Assembly: GCF_016429255.1 (NCBI RefSeq)
Contig: NZ_JAELUG010000069.1
Location: forward strand, 1-37,020
DNA: 37,020 nucleotides
Origin: Rhizobium sp. ASV8
GTDB taxonomy: Bacteria > Pseudomonadota > Alphaproteobacteria > Rhizobiales > Rhizobiaceae
Direction of reading: 5' to 3'
In this document: positions 1-9,800 of the stretch, piece after piece
Numbering within the stretch: the stretch's first letter is position 1
Layout of the letters: the number at the start of each line of letters is the position of its first letter
The notes under the pieces: generated by a model
The model's database searches: none
Seen by the model: only the letters and a program-made list of their open reading frames with translations
What the model was told of the DNA's origin: nothing
Translations under genes and position numbers: made by a program

Positions 1-696
1 ATCAAGCTCAATCGCAGCGTGACGACCCTGATCCTCACCGCATTTCCCGCCACCTTGTTGCTGGCGGCCTGTGCTGCCGTCGTCTCGTGGATCATCGGCA
101 TTCCGGCCGGTATTCTCTCTGCAGTACGGCGCGACAGTCTGCTCGATCATTTCTTCATGGGGTTTTCCCTTCTTGGCGTCTCGATGCCGATCTTCTGGTC
201 GGCGCTGCTTCTTCAGTATATCTTTGCCCTGAAGCTGAAATGGCTGCCCGTTTCCGGCTTCTACGGCTGGAAATATCTGATCCTGCCGGCCATCGTGCTT
301 GGCTGGAGCTCGGCTGGCGTCATTGCACGTCTTACGCGCTCGAGTCTTCTCGAAGTCATGCGCCATGATTACATCCGCACGGCCCGCGCCAAGGGTCTGC
401 GCGAGCTTCGTGTCATCTCGCGCCACGCGCTGAAGAATGCACTGATCCCCGTGGTGACGATCATGGCAATTCAGGTGGCAACGCTGTTGTCGGGCGCTGT
501 CATCACCGAAGCGATCTTCGGCATCCCCGGTGTCGGCCGTATCTCCGTCAACGCAATCCAGTCGCGCGATATGCCGTTGCTGCAGGGTTCGGTGCTGTTT
601 GCGACCGCATTGGTGATCCTTGGAAATCTGATCGCCGACATTCTCTATTCCGTCCTGGATCCCCGTATTCGCTCCGAGATGAAGAAGGACGCCTGA
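1..696 (+). CDS. dppB: Dipeptide/oligopeptide ABC transporter permease (DppB-like), 5' truncated by window start
   Basis: Inner-membrane subunit of a peptide-class ABC importer; it pairs with the downstream DppC-like permease to form the translocation channel. The frame is open from base 1, so the gene starts upstream; a GTG at 19 is internal. About 231 residues are present against roughly 310-330 for the family, so the first transmembrane segment and much of the periplasmic part are missing. What remains is strongly hydrophobic and carries the EAA-type cytoplasmic loop (HDYIRTARAKGLRELRVISR), which docks on the ATPase, and the family-typical ending DILYSVLDPRIR. The stop overlaps the next start (TGATG), indicating translational coupling. 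The binding protein gene is probably upstream, outside the window. Peptide-family assignment is solid; the precise substrate is inferred from the operon. Confidence 0.9.
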   Translation: MKLNRSVTTLILTAFPATLLLAACAAVVSWIIGIPAGILSAVRRDSLLDHFFMGFSLLGVSMPIFWSALLLQYIFALKLKWLPVSGFYGWKYLILPAIVLGWSSAGVIARLTRSSLLEVMRHDYIRTARAKGLRELRVISRHALKNALIPVVTIMAIQVATLLSGAVITEAIFGIPGVGRISVNAIQSRDMPLLQGSVLFATALVILGNLIADILYSVLDPRIRSEMKKDA

Positions 697-1592
697 TGAG
701 TCTCCCTGCCGAAGTCATCACTGGGGAGAACGCTCCCGAAACCATCGAGGAAGCGAGCTTCCTTGGCGACAGCCTGCGCGCCTTCCGCAAGAACCGCATG
801 GCCATGGCCGGACTAGCCTTCGTCCTGCTGCTGATTGTGCTGACAATCTTCGCACCATGGATCAGCCCTCACGATCCCTATCGCGTGGCGCTGAACGAGC
901 AATTGTTGCCCTCTTCCACGACGTATTGGCTCGGAACCGACAATTTCGGCCGGGATGTGCTGACACGCATTCTCTATGGCGCGCGCATTTCGCTTGTGGT
1001 CGGTATCGTGCCGAGCTTGATCTCGCTGATCATCGGCACGGTGCTCGGCATCCTCAGCGGCTATTTCGGCAATCGCACGGATTTCGTGGTGATGCGGCTT
1101 GCCGATATGATGATCGCCTTTCCCTCGCTGCTGCTGGCGATGGTGGTGATGTATACGCTCGGCGCCAATCTGCTCAACATCTTCCTCGCCCTGGCGCTGG
1201 TGGGCTGGGCCGGAGTGGCGCGCGTCGTGCGTGCGCAGACGCTGGCCCTGAAGCAGAAGGAATTTATCGAAGCGGCGCGGGCGGGCGGCACCGGCCGTGC
1301 GACCATTATGTTCCGTCATATCTTTCCGAACGTGATTCCGACCCTGATCGTGCTGTTTTCCCTGTCGATTCCGGAAGCGATCATGTGGGAATCGAGCCTC
1401 AGCTTTCTGGGCGTCGGCGTGCAGCCGCCGGAGGCAAGCTGGGGTCTGCTGGTCGCCAAGGGCAAGGAATATCTGTTTCAGGCGCCGCTCGTGGCGATCT
1501 CGCCCGGGGTGGCGATCCTGCTGACCGTGCTTGCCTTCAACTTTATCGGCGACGGGCTGCGCGACGCGCTCGATCCCTCCATGAAGGACTGA
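696..1592 (+). CDS. dppC: Dipeptide/oligopeptide ABC transporter permease (DppC-like)
   Basis: Second transmembrane subunit of the peptide importer, 298 residues, the usual length for DppC/OppC. A cytoplasmic N-terminus of about 35 residues leads into TM1 (about residues 36-55), followed by the DppC signature LGTDNFGRDVLTRILYGAR (79-97) that precedes the binding-protein-dependent permease domain. The EAA loop lies at about 189-215 (FIEAARAGGTGRATIMFRH), and the C-terminus GDGLRDALDPSMKD is typical. The ATG overlaps the stop of the upstream permease gene, and the next gene starts 4 bases after this stop, so all the genes are in one operon. Confidence 0.93.
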   Translation: MSLPAEVITGENAPETIEEASFLGDSLRAFRKNRMAMAGLAFVLLLIVLTIFAPWISPHDPYRVALNEQLLPSSTTYWLGTDNFGRDVLTRILYGARISLVVGIVPSLISLIIGTVLGILSGYFGNRTDFVVMRLADMMIAFPSLLLAMVVMYTLGANLLNIFLALALVGWAGVARVVRAQTLALKQKEFIEAARAGGTGRATIMFRHIFPNVIPTLIVLFSLSIPEAIMWESSLSFLGVGVQPPEASWGLLVAKGKEYLFQAPLVAISPGVAILLTVLAFNFIGDGLRDALDPSMKD

Positions 1593-1596
1593 ACCG

Positions 1597-2606
1597 ATGG
1601 CATCCGCATCCGATACTGTGCTCAGCGTGCGTGAACTGCGCACCGAATTCCGTGGCGACCGCGGCAATGTCCGTGTGCTCGACGATATCTCCTTCGATGT
1701 GGGGCGGGGACGCATCGTTGGGCTCGTGGGTGAATCCGGTTCCGGCAAGAGCATGACCGCGCTCTCCCTGATGGGGCTGGTGCCCAAGCCGCAAGGACAT
1801 GTCAGCGCAAAAAGCATCAAGCTCGACGGCACCGATCTTGCGACGCTGACGCCGGACGGAATGCGCCGTATCCGGGGCAGCGAAATCTCAATGGTGTTTC
1901 AGGAGCCGATGACGTCGCTCAATCCGGTTCGCAAGATCTGGGATCAGGTGGGCGAGCCGCTGGCGATCCATCACGGGCTCAAGCGCAGAGAGATCCGCGA
2001 CCGAGTTCTGGAGATGTTCGAGCTGGTGGGTATTCCCGAGCCGAAGGCGCGGCTGGATGCCTATCCTCACGAGCTTTCGGGAGGGCTTCGCCAGCGTGCC
2101 ATGATCGCCATGGGGCTGATCTGCGAGCCGAAGCTGCTGATCGCCGACGAGCCGACGACGGCTCTCGATGTGACGACGCAGTCGCAGATCCTGAAGCTGA
2201 TGCTGGATCTGCGCGACCGGGTCGGCACGGCGATTATCATGATCACGCATGATCTCGGCATCATCGCCGAAATGTGCGACGAGGTGAATGTCATGTATGC
2301 CGGGCAGATCGTCGAACAGGCCGATGTCTTCGATCTGTTCGAGCGTCCTTCTCATCCCTACACGCGCGGGCTTCTGGCCTCCATCCCCAGGGCAGGTGCC
2401 GCGCGGATCACCAAACGGATGCCTAGCATTCCGGGCATGGTGCCCAATCTCGCCAAATTGCCGCCAGGCTGTCGTTTCAGCCCGCGCTGCGGCGACACCA
2501 TGGCGATCTGTCAGCAGTCGCCTGCGCTTGAAGGCGTGAAGCAGGGGCACGTCGCGCGCTGTTGGCTGCATGCGCAACAGGAAACGAGCGGGCAAGGAGC
2601 GTCATC

Positions 2607-2610
<4 letters not shown>
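1597..2610 (+). CDS. dppD: Peptide ABC transporter ATP-binding protein (DppD-like)
   Basis: One of two ATPases that power the peptide importer from the cytoplasmic face; 337 residues. Visible motifs are Walker A GESGSGKS (45-52), the Q-loop region MVFQEP (about 99-104), ABC signature LSGGLRQR (160-167), Walker B LLIADEP (180-186) and H-loop ITHDLG. A C-terminal oligopeptide-transporter extension contains the cysteine-bearing PPGCRFSPRC, as is usual for Opp/Dpp ATPases. The ATG follows an AAGGA Shine-Dalgarno that overlaps the end of dppC. The stop overlaps the GTG start of the partner ATPase. Confidence 0.94.
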
Positions 2611-3581
<971 letters not shown>

Positions 3582-3592
3582 AGGAGATGGAC

Positions 3593-4102
3593 TTGGATCT
3601 GATCGTGAAACGCGCCGGCGAAGGCTGGCAGGCGAGCTACGGCGATAAGGTCTGGCGCGCGGCGGTGGGCAAGGGCGGCATCCAGGCAGAGAAGACCGAG
3701 GGCGATGGCGTGAGCCCGATTGGTTGCTGGCCGATCCGCCGGGTGCTCTATCGCGCCGACAAGCTGAAGACGGCTCCCATCTCGGTATTCGAAACCGCCG
3801 CCATCGATCAGCAGGACGGCTGGTGCGATGCCGCCGACCACCCCGACTACAATCGTCCGGTGCGCTTACCCTTTGCCGCCAGCCACGAAGAGATGTGGCG
3901 CAAGGACGATCTCTACGACATCGTTGTCGTGCTGGGTCAGAACGACGATCCGATCGTTCCGGGCGGCGGAAGCGCCATTTTTCTGCATGTCGCCAGCGAA
4001 GGCTACGGCCCGACCGCCGGTTGTGCCGCACTGACGCTTGAGGACCTCCAGGAGTTTCTGGCGATGGCTGCACCCGGCACGCGGCTCTGCTTTCAGGGAT
4101 AA
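3593..4102 (+). CDS. YkuD-family L,D-transpeptidase-like protein, no signal peptide
   Basis: YkuD-fold protein (ErfK/YbiS/YcfS/YnhG superfamily) of about 169 residues. The fold uses a cysteine thiol to cleave or form peptide bonds at meso-diaminopimelate or D-residues in murein. The catalytic pair is visible as His (FLHVASEG) about 12 residues before Cys in GPTAGCAALT. The usual arginine of SHGCIRL is absent, which fits the shorter COG3786-like branch rather than the classical crosslinking enzymes. No signal peptide or lipobox is visible. Start choice: AAGGAG (3581-3586) directly abuts ATG 3587 but lies 6 bases before TTG 3593, so TTG is preferred; ATG would add two residues. It lies between dppF and the D-aminopeptidase gene with almost no spacing, suggesting a role on imported or recycled peptides. 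Substrate is not determinable from sequence. Confidence 0.78.
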   Translation: MDLIVKRAGEGWQASYGDKVWRAAVGKGGIQAEKTEGDGVSPIGCWPIRRVLYRADKLKTAPISVFETAAIDQQDGWCDAADHPDYNRPVRLPFAASHEEMWRKDDLYDIVVVLGQNDDPIVPGGGSAIFLHVASEGYGPTAGCAALTLEDLQEFLAMAAPGTRLCFQG

Positions 4103-4105
4103 GCC

Positions 4106-5665
4106 ATGACGAAGATTGATCATGCAGCGCTGGAGCAGGCGCTGAACGTGCTGCCGGATCGCTATCGCGGCCCGGCCGGTGTTGTCGGCGTGGTTAAAGA
4201 TGGCGAAGTCATCGCCCGCCGCGCCTGGGGATTTGCCGATATGGAGCGCCGCCTGCCGATGACCACGGCAAGCCGCCTGCCGATTTGCTCGATCTCGAAA
4301 CATATGACCTGCGCATTGCTGCTGGATATGTTCAACGGTCCGGAGGCGCTCGATCCGCTGTTGCCGGAGCTTCTGCCGAATTTCCAAGGTCCGTTGCCGA
4401 AGGTGGCCGAACTCTGCCACAACCAGTCCGGCCTGCGTGACTATTGGGCCTTGACCGTGCTGCAAGGAGCGGTGCCTGAGGCAGAATTCACCGAGGAGGA
4501 TGGCTTGCGCCTGCTCTCGCAGGCACGATCGGGACATTTCGCGCCGGGCATGAATTACTCCTACAGCAACGGAAATTTCCGCCTGCTGGCAGAGTTGATC
4601 CGTCGCGCGAGCGGTCGCGATTTCGGCGAGTTGCTGCGCGAGCGCATCTTCGGTCCGGCTGGCATGACCGGCGCAGTCCTTGCGCCCGACACGCGTGAGA
4701 GACTGGATGGCGTCATCGGCTATGAGGGCAATGATAGCGTTGGCTTCTTGCCCGCCAAAAGCGGCATCTTCTGGTTCGGAGATGCCGGCATCTCCGCTTC
4801 GCTGGACGACATGCTGGCATGGGAGCGCCATATCGACGCGACGCGCAATGATCCGAAGAGCCTCTATGGTCGCATCAGCGGTCCCGTCTCCTTCGCCGAC
4901 GGCAAGCCTGCCTCCTACGGCTTTGGGATTCGTCGCGAGCCGCTCGCCGGCTACGATATCACCGCGCACGGCGGCGGCTTGCGTGGCTTCTGTTCCTACC
5001 GAATGCATATTGCCTCCGAACGGCTGTCGATCGTGGTCATCTTCAATCATGAAGCAAGCGCCATGAAAGCGGCTTGGTCGCTGATGGAAGCCGCTCTTGG
5101 CTGCCACATCGGCGAGGATGCCGTTCCGGCCGAAGGCTGGTCCGGTCTTTGGCTGGATGAAGCGCAGGGGCTCTATCTTCGCACGGAAGAGCAAAAGGAC
5201 GGCGTAAGGCTCAATTATGCGACGGCCGCCAGCCTGTGCACGCCCGTGGCGGATGGGACCTTGCGCGCACGCGAAATCGTCCTTCGCAAAGACGAGGAAC
5301 GGCTGCTCATGGAGCGGCCGGGAGAAAATCTCTCTGTCGACGCTAAGCCTGTCGCGCCCGTGGAATGGGCAGATGGAGCCGGAATCGCCGGCTCCTATGC
5401 TTCGGACGAGATCGGGGCGACGCTGGAAATCGAGGCACGAGATGGTGCAACCTATGTCGGTTTCGAGGGCATGCTGGGCCAGGGACCGGTGGAGCGCATG
5501 TATCCGCTGGCGGATGACCTCTGGGTGATCACGACGCGCCGCTCCATGGATGCCGCCCCGCCGGGCGACTGGACCGTGCAGATCAGACGCAGTGCCTCCG
5601 GTGAGATATCAGGTCTTACGGTTGGGTGCTGGCTTGCTCGCAACATCGAATATCGCCGGACCTGA
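4106..5665 (+). CDS. dap: D-aminopeptidase (S12 / beta-lactamase-fold serine hydrolase, DAP-like)
   Basis: Probable D-aminopeptidase (EC 3.4.11.19), which releases N-terminal D-amino acids such as D-Ala from short peptides, amides and esters. The 519-residue length and recalled sequence track Ochrobactrum anthropi DAP closely. The catalytic SxxK is S62-I-S-K65, the YxN motif is Y153-S-N155, and the HGG motif is at His288 (ITAHGGGLRG). The C-terminal part resembles the two beta-barrel domains of DAP, ending with VGCWLARNIEYRR. No signal peptide is seen, so it should act in the cytoplasm on peptides brought in by the Dpp importer. The ATG begins 3 bases after the preceding stop, with AGGGA in the end of that gene. 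An esterase or other S12 activity is possible, but the placement favours D-peptide use. Confidence 0.85.
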   Translation: MTKIDHAALEQALNVLPDRYRGPAGVVGVVKDGEVIARRAWGFADMERRLPMTTASRLPICSISKHMTCALLLDMFNGPEALDPLLPELLPNFQGPLPKVAELCHNQSGLRDYWALTVLQGAVPEAEFTEEDGLRLLSQARSGHFAPGMNYSYSNGNFRLLAELIRRASGRDFGELLRERIFGPAGMTGAVLAPDTRERLDGVIGYEGNDSVGFLPAKSGIFWFGDAGISASLDDMLAWERHIDATRNDPKSLYGRISGPVSFADGKPASYGFGIRREPLAGYDITAHGGGLRGFCSYRMHIASERLSIVVIFNHEASAMKAAWSLMEAALGCHIGEDAVPAEGWSGLWLDEAQGLYLRTEEQKDGVRLNYATAASLCTPVADGTLRAREIVLRKDEERLLMERPGENLSVDAKPVAPVEWADGAGIAGSYASDEIGATLEIEARDGATYVGFEGMLGQGPVERMYPLADDLWVITTRRSMDAAPPGDWTVQIRRSASGEISGLTVGCWLARNIEYRRT

Positions 5666-5711
5666 TCCCTGCGGCCTGACGATTGTGACCGCTGCTGGTG
5701 AGCGTGGCGGT

Positions 5712-7163
5712 TCAAACAGCGCGATGCCGTAAAGGCAGCTGAATGCGGACGCGGGCGCCCCGCCACGGACCGTCCAGGATCGCAATACTGCCTCCGTGCA
5801 ACTGCGCGATCTGGCGGGCGAGATTGAGCCCGAGGCCAGCACCGCGAGAGTGGGGATGCACGCGGTAGAAGGGTTCGAAGACGTTCTTGTGCTCTTCGAC
5901 CGGAATTCCCGGGCCTTCGTCGTGGATCTCCACGCCGCCTGCCCGGTCGACCATGACGGTGATGGTGCCCTCGCCACCGCCGTGCTCGATAGCATTGCGA
6001 ACGATGTTGATGAGCAGCTGCTCGATCTGCAGCGCATTGACCTCGACCTCGACCTTGCCATCAGGCGGTTCGAAAGCGAGATCATAGCCGGCCTCGATCG
6101 CAAGGGGAGCCAAATCGGCTGCGACCCGGCCCGCAAATTCCGCAAGGTCGACGATCCGGCGATGCTCACTGGGGCGATCGAGCGATTGATGATCCAGCAG
6201 CTGCTGCGCCAGGTGCGAGAGGCGCTCGATGTCCTGTCGCAGCCGCAGCGTCTCGGGTTCTTCCGTCAGCAGTTCGGCGCGGGTGCGCAAGATGGCGATC
6301 GGCGTGCGCAGTTCATGCGCTGCGTCCGTCAGAAAGCGGTTGTGGCTATCGATGCCCTGGGCGAGCCGGCTGAGGGCCTGGTTGAACGCGTTGACCAACG
6401 GGACGACTTCCTGGGGCACGTTTTTGACAGGCAATTGCATGGCGCGCGTATCGAAATCGATGCGGGCCGCCTGGTTGGCGGTGCCGATCAGGCCGGCGAG
6501 CGATCGGCGCACGACCGCCGGCGTTGTAACAAGGGTGGTTACGCCCATAGCGAGGATGATCGGCAAGAGGACGATGCCGAGCGAAGCCAGCAGGCCAGGA
6601 AGAACCCGGGGCCAATCGACGGTGCCGTCAGGCTTGCGCGCCATGTCGACGATGGCCGTGATGCTAATGTCGAAACCTTCCGAGTCCGATCGCGAATGAA
6701 ATGTCGATGTGACGACCTGGACGGTTCCTGCCTTGGTGTCCACCTTCTGGACGAGGGCTTCGGGGCGCATTTCACGCCCATCATGCTTGCCTGCGAAGCC
6801 GATGCTTGCGTGGTCGACCACGCTCAAGAGGTTGCCGAGATCGCGATCGTAATCCGCAGGCGCCATGCCCACGCGCGCCGTCTGGCCCGTATCGTCATGA
6901 ATGATGTACCAGACCTTGGGATGCTCCGCGCGAAATTGCCTGAGTTCGTCGGTATCCTGAACAACCAGCTTGCCGTCCTTGTCGCGATCGATCGCGCTGA
7001 CGATGGCGGTTACCGCTGCCTCGTTGTCGATCATGAGCCTCGGCTTCACCACCGACAGCACGACGATCAGTAGGATGATGAAGAAGACCAGCATGGCGGC
7101 CTGCAGCAGGATCAGGCGCCGCACCAGAAGCCATTGCAGTGAGCGGGCGCGCGCCAGTTTCAT
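5712..7163 (-). CDS. Two-component sensor histidine kinase
   Basis: Membrane sensor kinase of 483 residues. TM1 lies at about 16-40 and TM2 at about 187-213, enclosing a roughly 145-residue periplasmic sensor region with no domain I recognise. A HAMP-like linker leads to the HisKA box DAAHELRTPIA, with phospho-acceptor His283. The HATPase domain shows the N-box (NIVRNAIEHGGG), G1 (DEGPGIP) and G2 (GAGLGLNLARQI). The start overlaps the last codons of the response-regulator gene, so the two are translationally coupled. It is convergent with the D-aminopeptidase operon, 46 bases away. The stimulus is unknown; the neighbouring murein-related genes only suggest cell-envelope sensing. Confidence 0.92.
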   Translation of the reverse strand: MKLARARSLQWLLVRRLILLQAAMLVFFIILLIVVLSVVKPRLMIDNEAAVTAIVSAIDRDKDGKLVVQDTDELRQFRAEHPKVWYIIHDDTGQTARVGMAPADYDRDLGNLLSVVDHASIGFAGKHDGREMRPEALVQKVDTKAGTVQVVTSTFHSRSDSEGFDISITAIVDMARKPDGTVDWPRVLPGLLASLGIVLLPIILAMGVTTLVTTPAVVRRSLAGLIGTANQAARIDFDTRAMQLPVKNVPQEVVPLVNAFNQALSRLAQGIDSHNRFLTDAAHELRTPIAILRTRAELLTEEPETLRLRQDIERLSHLAQQLLDHQSLDRPSEHRRIVDLAEFAGRVAADLAPLAIEAGYDLAFEPPDGKVEVEVNALQIEQLLINIVRNAIEHGGGEGTITVMVDRAGGVEIHDEGPGIPVEEHKNVFEPFYRVHPHSRGAGLGLNLARQIAQLHGGSIAILDGPWRGARVRIQLPLRHRAV

Positions 7164-7834
7164 GAAACGGCCCGCAGCAAGTAGCCCAGATTGCGGATGG
7201 CGCGGATTTCGATGCCGGCGGACAGATCGTCCAGCTTGCGGCGCAGGCGCGAAATATGGGCATCGAGCGCGTTGGAGCCGATCTCGTCATCCAGGGCGTA
7301 GACCGCTTCCTCCAGCATGCTGCGCATCACGGTTCGGCCCGGCCGGCGGATCAGGGTCTCAAGGACCAGGCGCTCGCGGCGCGGCAGGTCCAGCGGCTGA
7401 TCGTCGATCAGCGCCTCGCGATGGCGAAAGTCATAGGTAAGACGGCCGACGACTGTGTGATCCGCCCGCAAAATGTAGGGACGCCGCAGCAGGGCTTTCA
7501 ATCTGGCGACGAGTTCCTCAGTCGCGAAGGGCTTGCCCAAATAGTCGTCGGCGCCTGCGTCGAGCCCGGCGATGCGGTCGCGCAGATCGCTCATGGCCGT
7601 AAGGGCAATTATTGGAGCCTCAATGCGCAAGGCCCGCAAGCGTGGGATCAAACTGAGCCCTTCACCGTCAGGCAGACGTCTGTCGAGTACGATGGCATCA
7701 TAGGTGCCGAACCGTGCCATCGCCTCGGCATCGGCGAGGTTGGAGGCATGGTCAACCACGACATCCTGGCGTTTCAACGCTGTCATCAGCACCGACGCCA
7801 TTTCCGGTTCGTCCTCGACTAGCAGAATATGCAT
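7160..7834 (-). CDS. OmpR/PhoB-family response regulator
   Basis: DNA-binding response regulator of 224 residues and partner of the overlapping histidine kinase. The receiver domain shows the acidic pocket EDEP (residues 7-10), phospho-acceptor Asp51 (IVLDRRLPDGEG), Thr79 and Lys101 (YLGKPF). The C-terminal winged-helix domain (about 125-220) has the usual recognition-helix region SNALDAHISRLRRKL and ends with a GYLLRA wing. It resembles the QseB/TctD/PmrA branch. The gene is first in the pair, with a 68-base gap to the upstream putative lipoprotein gene that could hold its promoter. Confidence 0.93.
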   Translation of the reverse strand: MHILLVEDEPEMASVLMTALKRQDVVVDHASNLADAEAMARFGTYDAIVLDRRLPDGEGLSLIPRLRALRIEAPIIALTAMSDLRDRIAGLDAGADDYLGKPFATEELVARLKALLRRPYILRADHTVVGRLTYDFRHREALIDDQPLDLPRRERLVLETLIRRPGRTVMRSMLEEAVYALDDEIGSNALDAHISRLRRKLDDLSAGIEIRAIRNLGYLLRAVS

Positions 7835-7902
7835 GAGTTGTTTACCCGACTTCGATTCGTGTCATTTTCGCAAAGGCCGCTAACTTATGTTCCAGATCTG
7901 GC

Positions 7903-8250
7903 TCACGAGGTCTGGTCGGAAGGCAAAGAGCGCCAATGGCGAGAGCGTAAGAGGTATAGGAGCATTTTTGCGCGCTTGATATATCCTGGCTTTGGCTCGG
8001 GATCCGTATCGTGCCGATCCCGGGAAACCTCACGATTCGGCGGCGCCGGCGCGCCATTGGCCGAAACCCTGCTCCATGTCGGGTTATGCTGTCGGAATTC
8101 GAGATCGCGCAAGCGTGCCGGTGGTCCGTAGTGTAACATCACGACCTGGTCAGGCACCGCCGCATAATTCTTCATCGTCGCCGAAATGCAACCCGTAAGC
8201 GCCAAGGCGCCAATGGCAAACAGTGCGGGAAGGGAGCGACGAAGCAGCAT
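7903..8250 (-). CDS. Small putative lipoprotein, unknown function
   Basis: ORF of 115 residues with a convincing export signal: basic MLLRRS start, a hydrophobic stretch and a lipobox LTGC (lipidated Cys near residue 20). I recognise no domain in the mature part, which is polar and arginine-rich towards the end. No strong Shine-Dalgarno precedes the ATG, which lowers confidence, and overlapping ORFs in other frames show no better features. It lies upstream of, and co-oriented with, the two-component genes. It could be an envelope lipoprotein linked to that system or an unrelated small gene. Confidence 0.45.
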   Translation of the reverse strand: MLLRRSLPALFAIGALALTGCISATMKNYAAVPDQVVMLHYGPPARLRDLEFRQHNPTWSRVSANGAPAPPNREVSRDRHDTDPEPKPGYIKRAKMLLYLLRSRHWRSLPSDQTS

Positions 8251-8453
8251 GGCTGAACCCAGTTAGGAGAGCAGCCTCTAGGATTGGAAGATTACGTCGG
8301 CATTACGAATGTCGGCTTGCCCCGTTTGTGGGCTGAGCGCTGGATTCAATCGGATATCTGGCAACCATTGTCTGCAGCCTGCGTGATCTCCCGGCTCAAG
8401 GGGACGCCGCTCTCACATTGATGTCCATGCCGGCAAGGGATGTATCCCGAAGA

Positions 8454-9800
8454 TCAGCCTTCGAAGCCGAACCTTTCGACATCGAAATCATCATCCTCGG
8501 TCACGATGATCCCGTCTCGAATATTGGCGGCGTCCTGCCGCAGAGGGATCGGAGCACCCACTGAGCCTGGAAGCGTCATGTCCATCGCGATGCCCGGAGG
8601 TTGCAATGCCCAGGCGACAATCGCGCCTGTGGACATGGCGCCGACGCCGCCCGAAACGTCCTGTGTCGCTGAAGCGGGGAGCTTTGCCATAGGCTGCAGT
8701 TTTTCCATTGCATTGTCGTTCGAATTTTTCAGGGCTTCCGCCAGCAGCAACTGGCCCGCATCGCTCCTTCCGACCACCAGACTTGCAAGTACAGTGCGAG
8801 CGGGTCTTTCGGGCGCCGTTGCCGGGATTACGGCAATGCTCACCGGCCGCGTTGTCGGCAGCGGCACGGCATAGGATGCCAGATCCGTGAAGGGCTGGAC
8901 GGTATTCTCTTCGGCGACGCGCTTGCCCAGTTGGGTTTCCAACCCGTTCACGGCCCGGCTTTGAGGAATGGGCAGCATGCTCGTCATAAGGGGCGAACTG
9001 ACGGTCTTGGGTATCGAAGCCGTCACCATTGGAGATGGCGCCGGCGAAGGTGCATCGTCATCATCGTCGTCGGCGGCAACAGCCGCGATCTTGCTTGGGC
9101 GTTTCTTCGATTGAGCAAGCGCCAGCTCATAGCCGGGAAGCGGCCTGCCATCGGCCGGTACGTGCAGAGTTCGCCCGCTTGGGAAGAGCCGCGCCAGCTC
9201 CTGGCGCTGCATTCTGGGCCAGGCGCGAACCCGGCCGACATCCAGATGAACGAAGGGCGAACCGGAGTTGGGATAGAAGCCGACGCCGCCGATCTGCATC
9301 TGCATGGCGATCGCGCGCAAGGTCGCAAGCTTCACGCCGGGAATATAGAAGTCCATCGCCTTGCCGAGCGTGTGCTGGCTGTGTTTTGCGACGCCGGAAC
9401 TGCGCGAGCGGTTGCGCAGCATGCTGTTGGTGGATGGCGAGCGATAGGCGGAAACAACGTGGATGGGTTCGCGCGCGCCGCTACGGCTATAGACCTCCCA
9501 GACCAGATCGAGCAAATCCGGATCGATCCTCGTCGGCTCGTTCTTGCGCCAGTCACGCAGGAAGCGGTTGATCTGTGCGAGACCGCGCGGGTCGTATTTG
9601 CCGCCGCGCTTGAAGACGATCGTCGCTCTTTCCCCGGTATGGGTGAAGAACAGCTTGAGCGCCCGATCGTCGGCTGCGGCCTTGGCGGATCCCGCCAGCG
9701 CACCGAAAACCAGCATCGCAACCAGTGCCACCCGGCAAGCGACAAACGAGAAACTCATGGCGAGGGTTGCCGCCGGAATGGAAAAGATCGCTTGATGCAC
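8454..9800 (-). CDS. Secreted M15/DUF882 (YcbK/MepK-like) murein peptidase with long C-terminal tail
   Basis: Probable periplasmic zinc peptidase of the DUF882/M15 family, whose E. coli member MepK cleaves L,D-crosslinks in peptidoglycan. A signal peptide runs through about residues 15-41 (MSFSFVACRVALVAML, then an Ala-rich cleavage site). The catalytic domain covers about 47-200, with SAYRSPSTN near 117-125 and zinc ligands His143 and Asp150 (SQHTLGKAMD) and His185 (PFVHLDVG). After about residue 215 comes a roughly 230-residue low-complexity tail rich in Asp, Pro, Ser and Ala, absent from short YcbK proteins. The listed start is GTG 9800; ATG 9758, where the signal peptide begins, is an equally good start, and neither has a strong ribosome site. 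It is transcribed divergently from the LAL regulator. Confidence 0.85.
   Translation of the reverse strand: MHQAIFSIPAATLAMSFSFVACRVALVAMLVFGALAGSAKAAADDRALKLFFTHTGERATIVFKRGGKYDPRGLAQINRFLRDWRKNEPTRIDPDLLDLVWEVYSRSGAREPIHVVSAYRSPSTNSMLRNRSRSSGVAKHSQHTLGKAMDFYIPGVKLATLRAIAMQMQIGGVGFYPNSGSPFVHLDVGRVRAWPRMQRQELARLFPSGRTLHVPADGRPLPGYELALAQSKKRPSKIAAVAADDDDDDAPSPAPSPMVTASIPKTVSSPLMTSMLPIPQSRAVNGLETQLGKRVAEENTVQPFTDLASYAVPLPTTRPVSIAVIPATAPERPARTVLASLVVGRSDAGQLLLAEALKNSNDNAMEKLQPMAKLPASATQDVSGGVGAMSTGAIVAWALQPPGIAMDMTLPGSVGAPIPLRQDAANIRDGIIVTEDDDFDVERFGFEG

Noticed and set aside
813..1832. 339-aa minus-strand ORF opposite dppC/dppD
   Set aside because: Arg/His/Gln-rich shadow of conserved transporter genes on the plus strand; no domain or ribosome site.
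3866..5194. 442-aa minus-strand ORF opposite the D-aminopeptidase
   Set aside because: Antisense shadow of a gene with intact catalytic motifs; composition typical of high-GC reverse frames.
5796..7073. 425-aa plus-strand ORF opposite the histidine kinase
   Set aside because: Shadow of a gene with complete HisKA and HATPase motifs.
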